Positions 6,808-13,735 of a DNA stretch of 64,000 nucleotides are shown in pieces. Made by a program: the position numbers and the translations under genes. The notes under the pieces are model-generated. The model was not told the origin of the DNA, did no database searches, and was given only the letters and a program-made list of their open reading frames with translations. Source of the DNA: Eubacteriaceae bacterium Marseille-Q4139 (GTDB lineage: Bacteria > Bacillota > Clostridia > Lachnospirales > Lachnospiraceae); NCBI GenBank assembly GCA_018223415.1, contig JAGTTQ010000001.1, positions 2,701,865 to 2,765,864 of the forward strand, in the 5' to 3' direction. Numbering within the stretch: the first letter of the stretch is position 1; each line of letters starts with the position of its first letter.

Positions 6808-8069
6808 AACAGACTATTGGTAATATGATTGCAGCCCTCCACTATGACCGATCCACAAAAGAAATGTTCCGATATAATGAAATGACGGACAAGGTGGAAG
6901 TGACTGGAGCATGGTGGAAACGTTCCTCTATCAGCCTTTCGGACAATGATGTGAACAATATCCGGCTTTACCTGGAGCAAAATTATGGCCTGTCACACGA
7001 AAAGAATATTCCCAGGGCCATTGATATTATCGCCCACCAGCGTTCTTATCATCCGGTTCGGGAGTTTCTCAATAACTTGCACTGGGACGGCGGCGAGTAT
7101 ATCAAAAATATCTTGCCTAAATATTTAGGAGCAGAGAAAAGCCCTTATGTGGAAACGGCGCTAAAAATCACAATGCTGGGGGCCATTAAAAGGGTATATG
7201 AGCCGGGAACAAAGTTTGACCTTATGCTATGTCTTGTGGAAGACCAGCAGGGAGGCGGTAAGTCCACGATAGCCCGTTTCTTAGCAATAAAGGATGAATG
7301 GTTCTCGGATGATGTGAAAAATCTGGATGATGAAAACATTTATAGAAAGCTGCAGGGACATTGGATTATGGAGTTTTCCGAAATGCTGGCAACATCCAAC
7401 ACGAAGACGGTAGAGGCGATTAAGTCATTCTTGACCCGACAAAAGGACACTTACAAAGTTCCTTATGAAAAATATCCCCATGATATTCCCCGGCAATGTG
7501 TATTCATTGGTACGACCAATAATCTTTCCTTTCTTCCAGATGATAAGACAGGAAACAGGCGTTTCATTCCGGTTTTATGTAACAGCGACCGGGCAGAGGT
7601 TCATCCACTGGAAGATGAGGAAGAAACAAGGGCCTACATACTCAATGCATGGGCGGAGGCTATGGAGATTTACCGCTCGGGTCAGTATTCGCTAGACTTC
7701 CCCAAAGAACTGCAAGGGGAATGGAGCAGTATCCGGCAGCAGTTTACTCCGGAAGACCCGAAAATCGGCATTATTCAAGACTGGCTGGACAATTGTAAAT
7801 ATGATTCCGTATGTTCGCTGATGATTTATAAAGAGGCATTAGGGAATACGTATCGGGAGCCTAATCCAAAGGAATTGCGGGAGATAAATTCCATTATGAA
7901 TAAGTCTGTATCAGGTTGGAAGAAACATCCTACCAGCAATCAGCAGGTTAGGATACCAGGGTATGGAAGGCAAAGAGCCTGGAACAGATGTGTCAACAGT
8001 GAAGCGTCAACGAGGGATTTTACTCCAATAGGGGAAGACTTTTCACAGCTGGATTTACCATTTTCCTGA
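6729..8069 (+). CDS. VapE-family helicase / replication protein
   Basis: About 440 residues matching the virulence-associated E family (SF3-like AAA+ ATPase). Visible motifs are a Walker A variant DQQGGGKSTIARFLA (near residue 170), an acidic WIMEFSEML segment and the sensor-like FIGTTNNLSFLPDDKTGNRRF. The N-terminal primase domain of longer relatives is absent, so priming may come from the host, the helper or the preceding ORF. GTG 6729 is the first possible start and lacks a clear ribosome site; the true start is uncertain. Iteron-like TGTCAACA/TGTTGACA repeats lie in and after its 3' end, as expected for a satellite replication initiator. Confidence 0.85.
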   Translation: MAAEQPGTVGGDVGGAGLSIDNKGKVKQTIGNMIAALHYDRSTKEMFRYNEMTDKVEVTGAWWKRSSISLSDNDVNNIRLYLEQNYGLSHEKNIPRAIDIIAHQRSYHPVREFLNNLHWDGGEYIKNILPKYLGAEKSPYVETALKITMLGAIKRVYEPGTKFDLMLCLVEDQQGGGKSTIARFLAIKDEWFSDDVKNLDDENIYRKLQGHWIMEFSEMLATSNTKTVEAIKSFLTRQKDTYKVPYEKYPHDIPRQCVFIGTTNNLSFLPDDKTGNRRFIPVLCNSDRAEVHPLEDEEETRAYILNAWAEAMEIYRSGQYSLDFPKELQGEWSSIRQQFTPEDPKIGIIQDWLDNCKYDSVCSLMIYKEALGNTYREPNPKELREINSIMNKSVSGWKKHPTSNQQVRIPGYGRQRAWNRCVNSEASTRDFTPIGEDFSQLDLPFS

Positions 8070-8154
8070 CATTGTTGACATTTCTGTTGACAGTATTGTT
8101 GACAGAAAAATGTAGTAAATACAAGGCTTTATTACTATTTGTCAACAGTCAACA
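7991..8154. other. Candidate replication origin with iterons
   Basis: TGTTGACA occurs at 8073, 8085 and 8097, an exact 12-bp period. A 35-bp AT-rich stretch follows, then the inverse TGTCAACA (8140-8147) and GTCAACA (8148-8154). Further copies lie in the 3' end of vapE (TGTCAACA 7991-7998, GTCAAC 8006-8011). Iterons beside the initiator gene, around an AT-rich segment, are typical of PICI-like origins. Confidence 0.65.
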
Positions 8155-8187
8155 ATCAATAATAAAGAAAAAAGAAATATTAGATAA

Positions 8188-8199
8188 GGGGGGGGGGGG
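8188..8199 (+). repeat. Twelve-base poly-G tract
   Basis: An uninterrupted run of 12 G lies in the intergenic region between vapE and the ORF at 8272, about 70 bp upstream of that start. It is long enough for slipped-strand length variation. Confidence 0.9.
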
Positions 8200-8271
8200 A
8201 AATATATAAGAAAAGTTTTCCTGCGAATTTTTCGTTGACTTTGGGGACGGGCATTGAAAGGAGAAAACAGA

Positions 8272-8568
8272 ATGAAAAAAGAAGAATTACAGAGAGCCGA
8301 TGAAAAGAATTTCAAGGAGTATGTGCGGGAAGAAATGCGCTATATCCATATTCTGATGAATGATTTTGGATTAGAACGCAGAGAAGCCATTGAGTTTATG
8401 AAGTACCTGGAGATTAAAGAGATTGAGCAGGTACTTTCAGGAGAAGGCGAGTTCCCTGGCATTAGTGAATCGTTGTCAGTTTTGGCTGATTTGACCGACT
8501 GTATCGGCACAACGGGAAAGAACCGTTACTTCTGCATAGCTGGGGAAGTCATGCAGTATCATCCGTAA
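8272..8568 (+). CDS. Hypothetical helical protein
   Basis: A 98-residue charged, mostly helical protein starting MKKEELQRADEKNF. The ATG at 8272 is preferred because AAAGGAG lies nine bases before it; the in-frame TTG at 8254 has no site. Hairpin B begins nine bases after its stop. Family not recognised. It sits between the origin and the structural genes. Confidence 0.55.
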   Translation: MKKEELQRADEKNFKEYVREEMRYIHILMNDFGLERREAIEFMKYLEIKEIEQVLSGEGEFPGISESLSVLADLTDCIGTTGKNRYFCIAGEVMQYHP

Positions 8569-8576
8569 AGAAAAAT

Positions 8577-8607
8577 GCCCTTACCAGTGCGCCAACACTG
8601 GCAGGGC
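8577..8607 (+). other. Hairpin B of the GTGCGCCAACAC family
   Basis: CCAGTG-CGCCAA-CACTGG forms the apical stem-loop. Below it, GCCC (8577-8580) pairs with GGGC (8604-8607), with small bulges. The loop and closing GTG/CAC match hairpins A and C while the lower stem differs. GGCGG follows the CAC arm at a similar distance in all three. Confidence 0.7.
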
Positions 8608-8679
8608 GGGTATAGCCGGAGCTACACAATAAAACCACTTACATAGTAGCATACTTTCCGGCGGAAAGGAAGAAATAAA

Positions 8680-9168
8680 ATGACTAATTATAAAGATTGC
8701 AAATATCCTAATCTGTTAGAGCTGGACTGGTATTTCCAATTACATTATTTTGCCGATGTTACCAGAGAACTAATGGAGGCGGTATTCCGTGGAGAAGAAG
8801 ATTTGACACAGCAGGAATTTTCCCGAATTGCAATATATGCTGGCCTGCCGTTAAAGGTTTTGACATGCCACAAGAAGATTGTGCTGTCCCGTGACAGGTG
8901 GAAGCATCGCCAGATGATGAATGAGCTGAACGATATGCTGTATGAAATATGGGAACTTCAAAAAAGGGGAAGTGAACATGCTGACTGGTATATGCGCAAA
9001 TACAGCTCTTCTGGAAGAGATGATTTTGTGAATATGAAATTGGCTTTCTATGATGGCCGAGAGGTTACATATTCCCATTATTTGGGAGTGAAGCACAGGA
9101 TGGAAGATACGATATGTTTTGCAAAAGGGGAATTTAGGAAAAAACCGAGAGGATTAGGAGAGAGGTAA
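8680..9168 (+). CDS. Hypothetical protein
   Basis: A 162-residue soluble protein (MTNYKDCKYPNLLELDWYF...) with aromatic-rich helices and a basic C-terminus (GEFRKKPRGLGER). A GGCGGAAAGGAAG site precedes the ATG. Located in the middle operon of the satellite. No family recognised. By position it could be a morphogenesis or helper-interference factor, but nothing in the sequence shows this. Confidence 0.55.
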   Translation: MTNYKDCKYPNLLELDWYFQLHYFADVTRELMEAVFRGEEDLTQQEFSRIAIYAGLPLKVLTCHKKIVLSRDRWKHRQMMNELNDMLYEIWELQKRGSEHADWYMRKYSSSGRDDFVNMKLAFYDGREVTYSHYLGVKHRMEDTICFAKGEFRKKPRGLGER

Positions 9169-9186
9169 GCAGGGAAGGAGGGCATT

Positions 9187-9411
9187 ATGAACGATATTAG
9201 AAAGGCTATAAGCCAGGACGAAACCATGAGAGCAATTTATCAGGAGCTTGATGAAATGACTTTACCGGAACTGCTGCACTTGTGGCCGATTTGGAAAGAG
9301 GAAATGTATAGGCTTGGCATAAAAGAGCCTGCGAGGGCGTTAATGGCTAGGCTTATGCAGTATTGTATAAAGCAGAAAGAGGTGGAACAATGCGGCTTGC
9401 TTCAGATGTAA
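9187..9411 (+). CDS. Small hypothetical protein
   Basis: A 74-residue helical protein starting MNDIRKAISQDETMRA. GGAAGGAGG precedes the ATG. It overlaps the start of a 37-residue membrane peptide gene by 22 bases. Family not recognised. Confidence 0.5.
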   Translation: MNDIRKAISQDETMRAIYQELDEMTLPELLHLWPIWKEEMYRLGIKEPARALMARLMQYCIKQKEVEQCGLLQM

Positions 9412-9503
9412 TTAACCAGATAAAGAAACAGCGGAGCGCCTGGAGGGTAGCGGCGATAGTCAGCATAGTTTTGAATATAATCCAGTATATCCGCAGTAAA
9501 TAG
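9390..9503 (+). CDS. 37-residue single-span membrane peptide
   Basis: The ATG at 9390, after AAAGAGGTGG, opens MRLASDVINQIKKQRSAWRV, then AAIVSIVLNIIQYIRSK and a stop. The product is a basic amphipathic head followed by one hydrophobic span. It overlaps the gene before it and is followed directly by hairpin C. It could be a holin-like or other membrane peptide; function unproven. Confidence 0.5.
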   Translation: MRLASDVINQIKKQRSAWRVAAIVSIVLNIIQYIRSK

Positions 9504-9512
9504 CTTTTATGG

Positions 9513-9546
9513 GCCGGGGAACGGTGCGCCAACACCCGCCCCCGGC
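9513..9546 (+). other. Hairpin C of the GTGCGCCAACAC family
   Basis: The perfect outer stem GCCGGGG (9513-9519) / CCCCGGC (9540-9546) and an apical GGTG-CGCCAA-CACC are separated by a small internal loop. The loop is identical to hairpin B, and the outer stem is a different sequence that still pairs. Confidence 0.7.
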
Positions 9547-9610
9547 GGCATAAAGGCCAAACAAATAGAAACGTGAAAATAACAGCAAAGGGCTGGCAGA
9601 AAGGGGGAAT

Positions 9611-9784
9611 ATGGGCTATAATATGTCTGTAAAGGTTAAAATCAGCTATGAGAAGCCGCAGGAGCTTCAGGCGGTGCTTAAACTGCTCCGTCCTGTGATG
9701 AAGTCCTATAAGGCTGATAAGGGCAAGAATGGGCCATATAAACGGGCCTATGTGGAGATAGAACCAGTGTGCAAAAAGTCATAA
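9611..9784 (+). CDS. 57-residue hypothetical protein
   Basis: ATG at 9611 after AAAGGGGGAAT. The product, MGYNMSVKVKISYEKPQELQ... ending VEIEPVCKKS, is a small alpha/beta-looking protein. Similar short proteins occur in clostridial phages and ICEs, but I cannot name a family. It is the last gene before the capsid promoter. Confidence 0.5.
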   Translation: MGYNMSVKVKISYEKPQELQAVLKLLRPVMKSYKADKGKNGPYKRAYVEIEPVCKKS

Positions 9785-9846
9785 ATATGGCGTTGATTTA
9801 GGCAAAGCTGGGGTAATGGGGGAGTTCATAGATATAAAATATATGA

Positions 9847-9875
9847 TTGCGCTATCCCCTCAAATTTGATATAAT
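9847..9875 (+). promoter_or_regulatory. Promoter of the scaffold/capsid operon
   Basis: TTGCGC (9847-9852), a 17-bp spacer ending in TGA, then TATAAT (9870-9875): an extended -10 sigma-A promoter. It is about 170 bp upstream of the scaffold start, with a terminator-like hairpin between. Confidence 0.7.
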
Positions 9876-9943
9876 GAAACCAGGCAAAAGAATATTGCAT
9901 AGTACCCCGGACGGCCAGCAGAGCCGGACGGAAGCCATATAAA

Positions 9944-10002
9944 GGCGTGGGAATGACTTACAGACAGAAGTGTCTAAAAGTTTTCCTGCGCCTTTTCTTT
10001 TT
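9944..10002 (+). terminator. Leader attenuator-like hairpin before the capsid operon
   Basis: GGCG (9944-9947) pairs with CGCC (9989-9992). The stem continues through GGAA/TTCC and ACTT/AAGT to AGACA-GAAG-TGTCT at the tip. TTTTCTTTTT follows. The structure lies between promoter and first gene, so it would stop transcription unless relieved. Confidence 0.7.
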
Positions 10003-10046
10003 GCTTAGAATAGCCTACTATGGCGTAAAAAATAGGAGAAATTTAT

Positions 10047-10484
10047 ATGAATACAGAAAACATGAGCATGGAGCAGAATGGAACCGCTACCCAGGCGGAA
10101 GTAACAGGGGGACAGAGAACTTTTACCCAGGATGATGTAAACCGGATTGTGCAGGACAGATTGGCAAAAGACCGGGCGAAAACATCCGAGGAAGTCAATA
10201 AAAGGGAGCAGGAACTTGCGGCTCGTGAGTTCCGTTTGAATAGCCGTCAGAAGCTGATTGACAGGGGCTATCCTGAAAGCATTATGGAGGCGCTTAATTG
10301 CAGCAGTGAGGAAGCGTTCGACAATGCGCTGAACGCATTAGACAGCCTTTTGAAAGAGAGGGGTTCCACCCTGGAAGATATGAAAGCCAGACAGAACGCC
10401 GCCAGGTTTACGGCCCCGGTGGGCAGACATTCCCAGGGCGGCCCTGACCGTATTCGAGAGGCCATGAAATTACAAGGAGTATAA
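10047..10484 (+). CDS. Phage scaffolding-like protein (DUF4355)
   Basis: A 145-residue protein. The N-terminal FTQDDVNRIVQDRLAKDRAK segment and central heptad-like helix (VNKREQELAAREFRLNSRQKLIDRGY) are typical of DUF4355/GP20-type scaffolds. The C-terminus ends PVGRHSQGGPDRIREAM. It lies 3 bp upstream of the major capsid gene, the usual order for scaffold and coat. It probably guides coat assembly into procapsids and is lost on maturation. TAGGAGAAATTTAT precedes the ATG at 10047. Confidence 0.85.
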   Translation: MNTENMSMEQNGTATQAEVTGGQRTFTQDDVNRIVQDRLAKDRAKTSEEVNKREQELAAREFRLNSRQKLIDRGYPESIMEALNCSSEEAFDNALNALDSLLKERGSTLEDMKARQNAARFTAPVGRHSQGGPDRIREAMKLQGV

Positions 10485-10487
10485 TTT

Positions 10488-11336
10488 ATGGCAATCAATT
10501 TGACTACAGTATTTAAGCCCTATGTGGACGAAATGTTTACCACAGAGAGCAAAAAGTCCCTTTTAACAAATCAGGATTTTGACTGGACAGGCGCACATAC
10601 AGTCAAGGTGTATAAGATTGGCACTAGTGCAATGAATGACTACAGCAGAAATCCGGCAGAGGGCTTTACCGGTTCCAGGTATGGAAAGATTAAAGACCTG
10701 GACGCAACAACAGAGGAATTTACTTTAACGAAAGACCGTTCCTTTACTTTTGCTATTGATAAGCTGGACGAGGACGAAACGGCGCAGCAGCTTGAGGCGG
10801 CCTCTGCACTGGCAAGGCAGCAGCGGGAGGTTGTTATCCCGGAAGTGGATTCCTATGTGTATAATGTCATGGCAACAGGTGCCGGAACAAAGCCTACAGC
10901 GGTAACACTGGATGAAACGAACATCTATACGGAGATTTTAAAGGCAACAGAAGTCCTGGACGATGCAGAGGCCCCGGAGAGCGACCGGGTACTTGTGGTA
11001 TCTCCTGCCGTCTATCTGATGATGAAGCGGTGTAAGGATATTACAATGGAAACCGAGGTTGGGAACGATATGCGCTTAAAGGGCGTAATCTCCAATGTTG
11101 ACGGTGCGGCAGTTGTCCGTATTCCTTCCGCTAGGCTCCCGGAGGGCTTTGGCTTCATGCTATGCCATCCCTGTGCGTGTGTGGCTCCCACAAAGCTGGA
11201 GGATTATAAAATCCATGCAGACCCGCCGGGAATTAGCGGTTCACTGGTAGAGGGCCGTATTTGTTATGACGCTTTTATTCTGGATAATAAGAAAAAGGCG
11301 ATTTATTATCAGGCGCATACTGAAAAGACAGAGTAG
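10488..11336 (+). CDS. Phage major capsid protein
   Basis: A 282-residue protein starting MAINLTTVFKPYVDEMFTTE, with the repeated beta-rich pattern of phage coat proteins (DYSRNPAEGFTGSRYG, EFTLTKDRSFTFAIDKLDEDE, VLVVSPAVYLMMKRC, AVVRIPSARLPEGFGF). I read it as an HK97-fold coat protein. It lies immediately after DUF4355 and is followed by a terminator, so these two form a complete two-gene coat cassette. No protease gene is nearby. In a satellite this could build its own, perhaps smaller, head with helper portal, terminase and tail. Confidence 0.85.
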   Translation: MAINLTTVFKPYVDEMFTTESKKSLLTNQDFDWTGAHTVKVYKIGTSAMNDYSRNPAEGFTGSRYGKIKDLDATTEEFTLTKDRSFTFAIDKLDEDETAQQLEAASALARQQREVVIPEVDSYVYNVMATGAGTKPTAVTLDETNIYTEILKATEVLDDAEAPESDRVLVVSPAVYLMMKRCKDITMETEVGNDMRLKGVISNVDGAAVVRIPSARLPEGFGFMLCHPCACVAPTKLEDYKIHADPPGISGSLVEGRICYDAFILDNKKKAIYYQAHTEKTE

Positions 11337-11347
11337 TAACCGTAAGA

Positions 11348-11392
11348 CAGCAGGCCCCTTGTTTTCGTAATGATTGCAGGGGGTCTGTTTTT
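11348..11392 (+). terminator. Terminator after the capsid gene
   Basis: CAGGCCCCT and AGGGGGTCTG form the stem, followed by TTTTT (11388-11392). Confidence 0.75.
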
Positions 11393-11407
11393 ATGTGGGA
11401 GGTATGT

Positions 11408-11713
11408 ATGAGAACCAGAGATATGAAGCTATTGCATTATGGTATCAGTGCAGCGGAAAAAGATAGGCTTATGGAGTTGGCAAAGCAGGAGGAAAATGCG
11501 GCTTTAGTAAAAGTATCAGCGGAAGAAAGCAATCAGGGCCTATCAGATGTTCTGTTTATCTCATTGACAACAGGGAAAGGTTATCGCCAGGTTGACAGGG
11601 AAGCATATATACCGGCCCAGGAAGATGATTTTTACGCATACCGGCGCAGGGCGTTATATATTTTCAAATTACTGTTAAAGGGCCGAGAAGCAGAAAGAAC
11701 TGGGAGTGCGTAA
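11408..11713 (+). CDS. Hypothetical phage-type protein
   Basis: A 101-residue protein starting MRTRDMKLLHYGISAAEKDRL and ending in an aromatic segment (EDDFYAYRRRALYIFKLLL). The ATG at 11408 is chosen because GGGAGGTATGT precedes it. I have an impression of similar proteins near prophage packaging genes of gut Clostridia but cannot name the family. The stop overlaps the frame of the next gene. Confidence 0.5.
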   Translation: MRTRDMKLLHYGISAAEKDRLMELAKQEENAALVKVSAEESNQGLSDVLFISLTTGKGYRQVDREAYIPAQEDDFYAYRRRALYIFKLLLKGREAERTGSA

Positions 11714-11714
11714 T

Positions 11715-12359
11715 ATGGGCGGTTGGGGAAGTGGAGGGCATAATAAGACGCATAGACAGGTAGAGAAACAGCGCTTACATCGAGTAGATAGCTTTGCAGT
11801 ATATAATAATTTGAGATATGATAAATATACCTGTTATAAGAATAAAGTGGATATTCGTGGAGGCTGTACTATTATACGCTATTATCCGCAGAGCAAAGAG
11901 GCGGAAATCTTGGAAAATGGCGTATATTATCCTTTAGGGCTTTCCAGAGTACTCAATATTGACGGACATTCTCAGAGGCTTTATTTTCTCTGCCCCTGCT
12001 GTGAGAGGCGTGTGCGCTATCTGTACCGGAATAAGAACGGCTTTTATATGTGCCGGAAATGTGCAGGATTAAATTATAGGTCGCAGCAGGTCAGCGGCAT
12101 GGCAGAAATGCGGCTCAAAATGGAGCGTATTGTGGAGCAAAAGCTAGGGGGCTATGGCTGGTATCAAGATTATGATTGCATAGCAGATGTACCGGCTCCA
12201 GCAAAGCCGCCTTATATGAGGTGGAGCAAATATGAAGCCCTGGTTGTGGAGTTGAAGAAACTGCAAAGCGATTACTATACTGCCTTTTATCAGCAGATTG
12301 CCGGAACGTCTTTAGGCCGGAGGTTCCTTCTTGATTATGGTTGGGATATGGAGGAATAA
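11715..12359 (+). CDS. GGWGSG-type zinc-ribbon protein
   Basis: A 214-residue protein starting at the ATG 11715 with MGGWGSGGHNKTHRQVEK. It has a central zinc ribbon (FLCPCCERRVRYLYRNKNG then FYMCRKCAGLNYRSQ) and a helical C-terminus. This N-terminal glycine motif plus ribbon recurs in small phage and plasmid proteins of unknown function. It probably binds DNA (inference). It is the last gene before the arm-type repeats at the right end of the satellite. Confidence 0.65.
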   Translation: MGGWGSGGHNKTHRQVEKQRLHRVDSFAVYNNLRYDKYTCYKNKVDIRGGCTIIRYYPQSKEAEILENGVYYPLGLSRVLNIDGHSQRLYFLCPCCERRVRYLYRNKNGFYMCRKCAGLNYRSQQVSGMAEMRLKMERIVEQKLGGYGWYQDYDCIADVPAPAKPPYMRWSKYEALVVELKKLQSDYYTAFYQQIAGTSLGRRFLLDYGWDMEE

Positions 12360-12361
12360 GC

Positions 12362-12378
12362 GGTACTAAAATGGTACT
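12362..12378. repeat. Paired GGTACT repeats (candidate integrase arm sites)
   Basis: GGTACT at 12362-12367 and 12373-12378, an 11-bp period, three bases after the last satellite gene. A matching pair (GTACCG, same period, opposite strand) flanks the integrase relic at 40844-40860. Confidence 0.5.
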
Positions 12379-12552
12379 AAGAAATTGTGAAAACAAAAAA
12401 TATAAGAGGAAAACAGGGGAAAAAGCCCATAAAATCAAGGAAAAATGGCTGGTATCGGCAGGAAAAAGATACCCTGACTTGAGTTTGAATAATTTGCAAA
12501 GTCGTAAAAACACCGTATTTATGAGGATTTGCGGACTTTCAAGAGGTCTTTT
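12379..12552. other. Junction between satellite and IME2
   Basis: No gene is supported. An A-rich segment (12380-12450) is followed by GATTTGCGGACTTTC-type sequence (about 12523-12540). The satellite attachment core should lie here but cannot be fixed without the far left end. Confidence 0.35.
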
Positions 12553-12570
12553 GATAACAAATTGATAACA
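12553..12570. repeat. Left GATAACA pair of IME2
   Basis: GATAACAAATTGATAACA; the right copy at 39667-39684 differs by one base. The paired 7-mers one helical turn apart resemble integrase arm sites. Confidence 0.5.
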
Positions 12571-12657
12571 GTTATATGAGAGCGATTATTCTCACTATCC
12601 AGTGGTTTGTGGGTAAGAGAATAAAAGAAATTGGCTTTCTGATATAACAATCCATAT

Positions 12658-12702
12658 GAAAATGCCCTTAGCTGTGGGTAATACGGCTAAGGGCATTTTT
12701 TT
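12658..12702. terminator. Strong bidirectional terminator
   Basis: AATGCCCTTAGC (12661-12672) / GCTAAGGGCATT (12686-12697) is flanked by A and T runs. It lies just after the stop of the minus-strand regulator. Confidence 0.85.
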
Positions 12703-12706
12703 CGTC

Positions 12707-13240
12707 TTATTGGTCTTTTTTGAGGCGGTCTTTGAAATGTTCCAGTAGGGCGTCGCTCAATTCCTTTGAAGGGACTTTTGCCCAATGCTGTGTGGTATCA
12801 AACTTTGGATAATAGTAACGCCAACGGTCATATTCCACTTTGCTGATTTCCTCGGCGTTGTGTTTATCTGCTTGTTCTTTCCAAGCATAGAGCATTTTGA
12901 GTAACTCATAAGCCTGCTTGCCTTTGTCCTTGTTGACCTTTAGGCAGACCTCTCCGTCTGTTTCGCTGACGGTCAACCCGTAAATATCTTCAAGGGCAAA
13001 TAAGGTGTGCATAAGACCGATATAGCTGTCAATATCAGGAACATTAAGAGCCTGCGGAGAAACATCAAGTGCGTGTGCCAGTGCAGCGGTAAGTTCTGCT
13101 TTAGGCTTACGTGAGCCTGTTTCATATTGAGCCAGACGGACATCGGCACTTCGTTCGGGAAAACCGACAGCCGTTCCAAGATATTTTTGCGTCATGCCGC
13201 GCAAAAGCCTAAAAAAATGTATTCTTTCGCCGATAGCCAT
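12707..13240 (-). CDS. XRE-family regulator of IME2
   Basis: A 177-residue protein. Residues 1-70 are an HTH_3 domain (GMTQKYLGTAVGFPERSADVRLAQYETGSRKP). The C-terminal region is helical, Lys/Tyr-rich and not recognised. It diverges from the xis-int genes and so is placed to control IME excision. Intact, with a strong terminator behind it. Confidence 0.75.
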   Translation of the reverse strand: MAIGERIHFFRLLRGMTQKYLGTAVGFPERSADVRLAQYETGSRKPKAELTAALAHALDVSPQALNVPDIDSYIGLMHTLFALEDIYGLTVSETDGEVCLKVNKDKGKQAYELLKMLYAWKEQADKHNAEEISKVEYDRWRYYYPKFDTTQHWAKVPSKELSDALLEHFKDRLKKDQ

Positions 13241-13546
13241 AGTGTTTACACTCCTCGCTTATGTACTTTTAAAAAGTATAGCATATATGTTTAGGAATTG
13301 TCAAGATAAAATGAAACAAAAATATTTAATGTTTTCTCGTAAACCTCTAGACTTAACTTATAATATTTAGTATAATTGGAATTACTAAGCTGATATGTTT
13401 AGAAAGCTGAATGACCGTCCGAATAAGATATTCCGCCAAGACCTTTTGAGTTATTCAAGAGCGAGCGAGATAACGCCGCTGAAATGGGGGCAGGAACGAT
13501 ATTCGGGGAAACGGCGATATTACAAATTTTAGAAAGGACTGATGCG
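13241..13546. promoter_or_regulatory. Divergent control region between IME2 regulator and xis
   Basis: AT-rich, with no gene. A plausible rightward promoter is TAGACT (13348-13353), 17 bp, TATAAT (13371-13376). The segment GATAACGCCGCTGAAATGG...ACGGCGATATTA before xis is conserved-looking leader sequence, but no structure was confirmed. Confidence 0.5.
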
Positions 13547-13735
13547 ATGGAAAACAAATTTATCCGTGTAGATGATGTGGCACGGGAATTAAGCGTATCA
13601 AAGCCTTATGCCTATAAGATTATTAGAAAGTTGAACGAAGAATTAAAGGCACAGGGCTTTATTACGATTGCGGGGCGTGTAAACCGCCAGTATTTTTATG
13701 AAAGGCTTTACGGAACAAGAAAGGAGAATGAGTAA
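13547..13735 (+). CDS. xis: Excisionase-like HTH protein of IME2
   Basis: A 62-residue protein, MENKFIRVDDVARELSVSKP..., with a winged HTH. It is the paralogue of the satellite Xis-like protein at 6246. The ATG at 13547 has AAAGGAC upstream. Its TAA overlaps the integrase ATG by one base (TAATG), so the two are coupled. Expected to bind beside arm sites and promote excision. Confidence 0.8.
   Translation: MENKFIRVDDVARELSVSKPYAYKIIRKLNEELKAQGFITIAGRVNRQYFYERLYGTRKENE

Larger units (their letters stand above)
4034..12540. mobile_element. Capsid-encoding phage-satellite-like island (left part interrupted by TnA)
   Basis: The genes, in order, are an interrupted integrase, a Hol_Tox-type toxin, CI-like and Cro-like repressors, a small ORF, an Xis-like gene, VapE with iterons, several small ORFs, scaffold DUF4355, major capsid, two small ORFs and an arm-type repeat pair at 12362-12378. 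No terminase, portal, protease, tail or lysis enzyme is visible in 8.5 kb. That makes it too small for a prophage and consistent with a satellite that replicates itself and supplies its own capsid subunit. The left boundary and integrase catalytic half lie beyond TnA, outside the window. The right boundary is estimated. Confidence 0.7.

Noticed and set aside
4034..12540. Complete prophage
   Set aside because: No terminase, portal, tail or lysin genes are visible and the size is too small; satellite-like is the better description from what can be seen.
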